A stretch of DNA of 7,848 nucleotides from Eubacterium sp. UBA3720. GTDB lineage: Bacteria > Bacillota > Clostridia > Lachnospirales > Lachnospiraceae. The notes under the pieces are model-generated. The model was given only the letters and a program-made list of their open reading frames with translations. It searched no databases and had not been told where the DNA came from. The stretch covers positions 8,362-16,209 of the forward strand of contig DFHP01000139.1 of assembly GCA_002371335.1 (NCBI GenBank). Direction: 5' to 3'. Position 1 is the stretch's first letter. Every line of letters begins with the position of its first letter. Both the position numbers and the translations under genes were made by a program. Positions 5,407 to 7,848 of this stretch are shown piece after piece.

Positions 5407-6687
5407 TCAGGTTATGATGCAGGGTAAACCGTGCTCTTCAAGCTGGATATCAAGCTCGATCATGTCATAGATCCCATGTTCTATGAAGTAAGAGAAGATG
5501 ATGTCCGTCTTATCACAGGGCGACAATGCATATCCTGCCCGTGCCAGCAGATCTCTGGATTCATCCAGGTTCAACTTTGCCCCTATACAGAGGCAAAGGG
5601 CCGTCAGCTTCTGCGGATGATACTCCGGATTATTCTTGATCTTTGAGAACACCTTCTTATCTACAATAGCTCTCTTATACACATCTGCATTCTTCATACC
5701 TTTCTCACTGATCAGATAAAGCAGATACTGCGGGAACGTATCGGACATGTGCGCCATCCGTTCCTCCAGCTTCCGCTCCATATCTTCTATGGCATCATCT
5801 TCAGCAAAGAATGCCTCCTTCTCGTCAAACAGGCTGGCTTCATTCAAATACTCAGTTGCTTCAGTATCAGAGTCCTCAGCTTTCGAACGTCCCGGCCGCC
5901 GAAATATAGAGTGCAGCAGATTCGGCTTTTTGGATTTCTTTCCTGTGGAAGGTCCGGCCTTGGCTGACGGCAAAGGAGCTTTATTCCTATACACCACAGA
6001 TTCATCATCTTCCTGCTTCTCCGGAAGACTTCGTCTCCGACGGTCTCCCCCGTATCTGATCTGAGCAGGCGTCTTTTCTTCATCATCGAGTTCTTCTCTG
6101 TCGCTCAGGACAGCGGCGTAACAGGCGTCGCCATACTCCTCCTCACGCATTTCCCGTACATAATTCAAGTCGATGTAGGCTTCCAGATCAGGATACAGAT
6201 TTCTTCCCATTTTTGTTGCCTTCTCGTCAAAAACGACAAGGTAGATCTGCATGTCCGAATTCAGGAGAAATGCGTGTATCTCATCGACAGCGATCCGCAT
6301 GCCTTCCTCTTTAGGATAGCCAAACCCGCCGGTCGAAATGAGCGGAAAGGCAATGGACCGGATCCCGTTTTCCGCCGCTAAGGCAAGGCTTTTCTGATAA
6401 CAGGACCTTAGCAGTTCTTCCTCCCTGTGCTTTCCATCTATATACAGGGGGCTTACTGCATGAATGATATACTTTGCCGGCAGACGAAATCCGGGCGTGA
6501 TAAACACATCCCCTTCTTTCACAAAGCCGATGTGCTCCTTACGGTATGCAAGCAGTTCCTCATACCCTGCGGCCATATAAACAGCATGATCACATCCCGG
6601 CCCAACAGCCGGATGATCATTGGCCGTGTTCACTATGGCCTCTGTATTCATCTTTGTGATGTCATTTCGGACGATCTTGAATGGCAT
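5407..6687 (-). CDS. Macrodomain protein with C-terminal helix-turn-helix-like domain
   Basis: This 426-residue protein joins an ADP-ribose-binding macrodomain (about 1-170) to a charged, probably disordered linker (about 195-300) and a helical C-terminal domain (about 318-422). Macrodomain motifs are AIVNTAND (18-25), a GPGCDHAV loop (29-36, normally GGGVD), a MAAG helix (38-41) and ISTGGFGYPKE (117-127). The family binds ADP-ribose and often removes it from proteins or from O-acetyl-ADP-ribose. In the C-terminal domain, KNADVYKRAIVDKKVFSKIK (332-351) looks like a helix-turn-helix of the XRE type, followed by a conserved-looking LNLDESRDLLARAGYALS block (372-389). ATG 6687 is chosen because GGGAAGGGAG lies 7 nt upstream; a longer frame from 6708 uses an ATG that overlaps this site. 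It has its own promoter and terminator. It may sense ADP-ribose and bind DNA or protein; this is inference. Confidence 0.87.
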   Translation of the reverse strand: MPFKIVRNDITKMNTEAIVNTANDHPAVGPGCDHAVYMAAGYEELLAYRKEHIGFVKEGDVFITPGFRLPAKYIIHAVSPLYIDGKHREEELLRSCYQKSLALAAENGIRSIAFPLISTGGFGYPKEEGMRIAVDEIHAFLLNSDMQIYLVVFDEKATKMGRNLYPDLEAYIDLNYVREMREEEYGDACYAAVLSDREELDDEEKTPAQIRYGGDRRRRSLPEKQEDDESVVYRNKAPLPSAKAGPSTGKKSKKPNLLHSIFRRPGRSKAEDSDTEATEYLNEASLFDEKEAFFAEDDAIEDMERKLEERMAHMSDTFPQYLLYLISEKGMKNADVYKRAIVDKKVFSKIKNNPEYHPQKLTALCLCIGAKLNLDESRDLLARAGYALSPCDKTDIIFSYFIEHGIYDMIELDIQLEEHGLPCIIT

Positions 6688-6736
6688 CGATGTACTCCCT
6701 TCCCTCATTTTTCAGGATTTTATTTTTACTCTTTAT

Positions 6737-6764
6737 ATTATACTCCCATACTGTATTTTTCTAA
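6737..6764 (-). promoter_or_regulatory. Predicted sigma-A promoter for the macrodomain gene
   Basis: On the - strand a perfect TATAAT (6737-6742) is preceded at 16 nt by TTAGAA (6759-6764, 4 of 6 matches to TTGACA). It lies in the 91-bp gap after the YolD-like gene, with a leader of roughly 45 nt. Read-through from the SOS-type promoter upstream is also possible, because I see no strong terminator in this gap. Confidence 0.55.
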
Positions 6765-6778
6765 AGGGTATGACCTTT

Positions 6779-7303
6779 TTACAGCTCATCCCATTCCTGC
6801 CGGAAAATATCGTTTTCTCCGGCGTTTTCGATCCTGAGCACATCTCCGAGGGAAATTCTCATCCCATCAATCAGGATCGTTTCCGTTACCTCGGCATCTA
6901 CCTCCCTGCAGATCCCTGTGATGGTCCGGTACCGGCCGCGAAGGCCGTATGCTTCATGATTCTCATCATGGCAGGGTTCATAGTACGTGACCGTCACCTG
7001 TACCTGGCTGGCCCTGGCCATGCGGCTGTTCCGGGTAAGCCCATGAAGGATCCCAAGCCTCCGGTTCAGCTCCTCCTGACTGAGTGAGATCCTGTTCTCA
7101 TACAGGACTTCCTTCGCCGTCACTGCTTCATTGAATCCTTTCAGAGCATCAAACGGGGCGAAGATTTTAGCCCGCTTCCCGCGGTCCATGCTCGGATGCC
7201 TGATGCGGAACGGATCATGGCGGTCATGCCGCGGTTTGCCTTTTAAGAAGACATCACGATACCGGAAGTTTGCCGGCATTGCCATTAAACCGACTGCTCT
7301 CAT
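6779..7303 (-). CDS. YolD-like protein
   Basis: This 174-residue protein matches the YolD-like family, small proteins often encoded next to Y-family DNA polymerases (DinB/UmuC type) in Bacillota and thought to act with them in damage tolerance. The recognisable block is PFRIRHPSM (31-39) followed by R-AKIFAPFDALKGFNEAV (44-61). After a helical stretch with SLSQEELNRRL (74-83) comes a beta-rich C-terminal half: VQVTVTYYEP (101-110), GLRGRYRTITG (120-130) and a final ILIDGMRISLGDVLRIE (143-159). The start is firm: GGAGG lies 8 nt before the ATG. Upstream is a promoter with a LexA box (7390-7418), so it should be induced by DNA damage. No polymerase gene lies next to it: the neighbours are a sirtuin gene and a macrodomain gene. 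Confidence 0.8.
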   Translation of the reverse strand: MRAVGLMAMPANFRYRDVFLKGKPRHDRHDPFRIRHPSMDRGKRAKIFAPFDALKGFNEAVTAKEVLYENRISLSQEELNRRLGILHGLTRNSRMARASQVQVTVTYYEPCHDENHEAYGLRGRYRTITGICREVDAEVTETILIDGMRISLGDVLRIENAGENDIFRQEWDEL

Positions 7304-7389
7304 ACATTACACCTCCATTTCTGTACGCAAGGGTGCGCCCGTCCCCAAAGGAAAACAAAACGAGACGACGCTTTCGTTTCTGTGATGTT

Positions 7390-7418
7390 ATCGTACCAAA
7401 CACATGTTCGATTCGCAA
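7390..7418 (-). promoter_or_regulatory. SOS promoter with LexA (DinR) box between -35 and -10
   Basis: On the - strand TTGCGA (7413-7418) and TACGAT (7390-7395) are separated by exactly 17 nt, each matching 4 of 6 consensus bases. The spacer contains CGAACATGTGTTTG (7397-7410), which fits the Gram-positive LexA operator CGAACRNRYGTTYG at every position. LexA bound here would cover the promoter, so the YolD-like gene downstream should be repressed until DNA damage. Confidence 0.8.
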
Positions 7419-7432
7419 GGATAAATCTGTAA

Positions 7433-7468
7433 TTTAAAACGGGTTGTCAGCCGCGGCCGACAACCCGT
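7433..7468 (-). terminator. Intrinsic terminator after the sirtuin-like gene
   Basis: On the - strand ACGGGTTGTC pairs with GACAACCCGT (10 bp) around a G+C-rich loop that is itself self-complementary, followed by TTTTAAATT. It lies about 70 nt downstream of the sirtuin stop and separates that gene from the SOS promoter. Confidence 0.85.
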
Positions 7469-7538
7469 CAATAAGTGATTTCAATATGCGTGTATCTGCA
7501 AACCGGATTTCCAGAATCTTTAATTCGTCCTTCCTGTA

Positions 7539-7848
7539 TCAGCCGATTATTTCTGTCAGCAGTGTTCCGATATCTCCGTCAATGCAGATGCTCCTGTCTT
7601 CAATTTTTCCGGGGCAATACGCCTCTCCATAGTTCAGGCAGGCATACATGGCTTTATCATTCTTAAGTGTCATCTGCCAGAACGGATATTTGATAATGAC
7701 CGGGGTATTCGCTCCTACTCCAAGTTCAAGATAGAGAACACGCAGGTCCTCATGTCTCCGCAGAAAATCCGAATAGGCTGCGGAGGCCCGGTGCCACCCC
7801 TCATCTTCCACAAAAGAATCATCTGCCCTCAGATTCATGGCGACATCA
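7539..7848 (-). CDS. SIR2-family (sirtuin) protein, C-terminal part, cut by the window edge
   Basis: The frame is open to the right edge, giving about 102 C-terminal residues; the ATG at 7838 is internal, since D-V-A precedes it in frame. Recognisable stretches are MNLRADDSFVEDEGW, then LYLELGVGANTPVIIKYPFW and a final ICIDGDIG. These match the C-terminal half of the bacterial class M type sirtuins (SirTM group), NAD-dependent enzymes reported as protein ADP-ribosyltransferases encoded beside a macrodomain that reverses the mark. The N-terminal NAD-binding and catalytic residues lie outside the window, so activity cannot be judged. A macrodomain gene lies two genes downstream, which fits this context, although it is not the zinc-containing macrodomain type of those operons. 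A strong terminator follows. Confidence 0.75.
   Translation of the reverse strand, partial: DVAMNLRADDSFVEDEGWHRASAAYSDFLRRHEDLRVLYLELGVGANTPVIIKYPFWQMTLKNDKAMYACLNYGEAYCPGKIEDRSICIDGDIGTLLTEIIG

Larger units (their letters stand above)
5342..5413 (-). repeat. Intergenic module B: copy of the module at 4220-4292
   Basis: This is the second copy of the terminator-promoter module, sharing the exact 28-bp core at 5342-5369, the hairpin arms ACGGTCGC/GCGACCGT and the TTTCAGG edge. It overlaps the last few bases of the macrodomain gene. Outside the modules the leaders differ, apart from a short CTTTCCG match near the start of each downstream gene. Confidence 0.85.
7304..7538. other. Intergenic region between the sirtuin-like and YolD-like genes
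   Basis: Read on the - strand, this region holds about 70 nt after the sirtuin stop, a strong terminator (7433-7468), the SOS-type promoter (7390-7418) and a leader of about 80 nt. The leader contains an AAACGA/TCGTTT inverted repeat near 7357-7379 and ends in the ribosome binding site at about 7312-7317. No further gene is supported. Confidence 0.6.

Noticed and set aside
7470..7538. Open frame continuing past the sirtuin TGA
   Set aside because: The sirtuin ends at its usual place after the ICIDGDIG block, and the extension is short, in a gap that leads into a terminator.
1..7848. CRISPR array, tRNA, rRNA, insertion sequence or attachment sites
   Set aside because: I found no regularly spaced repeats, no transposase or integrase motifs, and no cloverleaf or rRNA-like sequence on either strand.

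Overview
The window looks like chromosome of a low-to-medium GC Gram-positive anaerobe, most likely a clostridial or Lachnospiraceae-type Bacillota. This is inferred from strong AGGAGG-type ribosome binding sites, a Gram-positive LexA (DinR) box, a YolD-like protein and Opp/Dpp-type transport genes; no rRNA or other taxonomic marker is present. TGA, TAA and ordinary code usage fit genetic code 11.

Layout. On the + strand, positions 1-797 hold the end of one peptide/nickel-type ABC ATPase gene and a complete second ATPase gene, joined by an ATGA overlap. Everything else reads on the - strand, so the two blocks converge around 800-877. Reading the - strand from the right edge: the C-terminal part of a macrodomain-associated type of SIR2 (sirtuin) protein (7848-7539) with a strong terminator; a YolD-like gene (7303-6779) behind a promoter whose -35/-10 spacer holds a consensus LexA box; a macrodomain protein fused to a C-terminal helix-turn-helix-like domain (6687-5407); an ADP-ribosylglycohydrolase (about 5281-4304); and a von Willebrand factor A (MIDAS) protein (4158-3484). 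Sirtuin, macrodomain and ADP-ribosylglycohydrolase all act on NAD+ or ADP-ribose, so this half reads as an ADP-ribose handling cluster. The last two genes are each preceded by a copy of the same roughly 80-bp intergenic module, which ends the upstream gene with a hairpin and starts the next with an extended -10 promoter.

An A+T-richer stretch of about 250 bp separates this cluster from a second - strand unit (3236-877): an OLD-like AAA ATPase, a short TOPRIM-like protein overlapping it by 4 bp, a small reading frame interrupted by one in-frame TGA, and a chloramphenicol-acetyltransferase-like enzyme starting 1 nt after that frame. The ATPase-TOPRIM pair resembles two-gene anti-phage systems of the OLD/PARIS type. 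The TOPRIM gene seems to have lost the middle of its domain by an in-frame deletion, so this copy may be decaying or altered.

The points most worth checking are the shortened TOPRIM partner, the interrupted small gene between it and the acetyltransferase, the duplicated terminator-promoter module, the macro-HTH fusion inside the ADP-ribose cluster, and the SOS-type control of the YolD gene. All family calls rest on motif reading without database searches.
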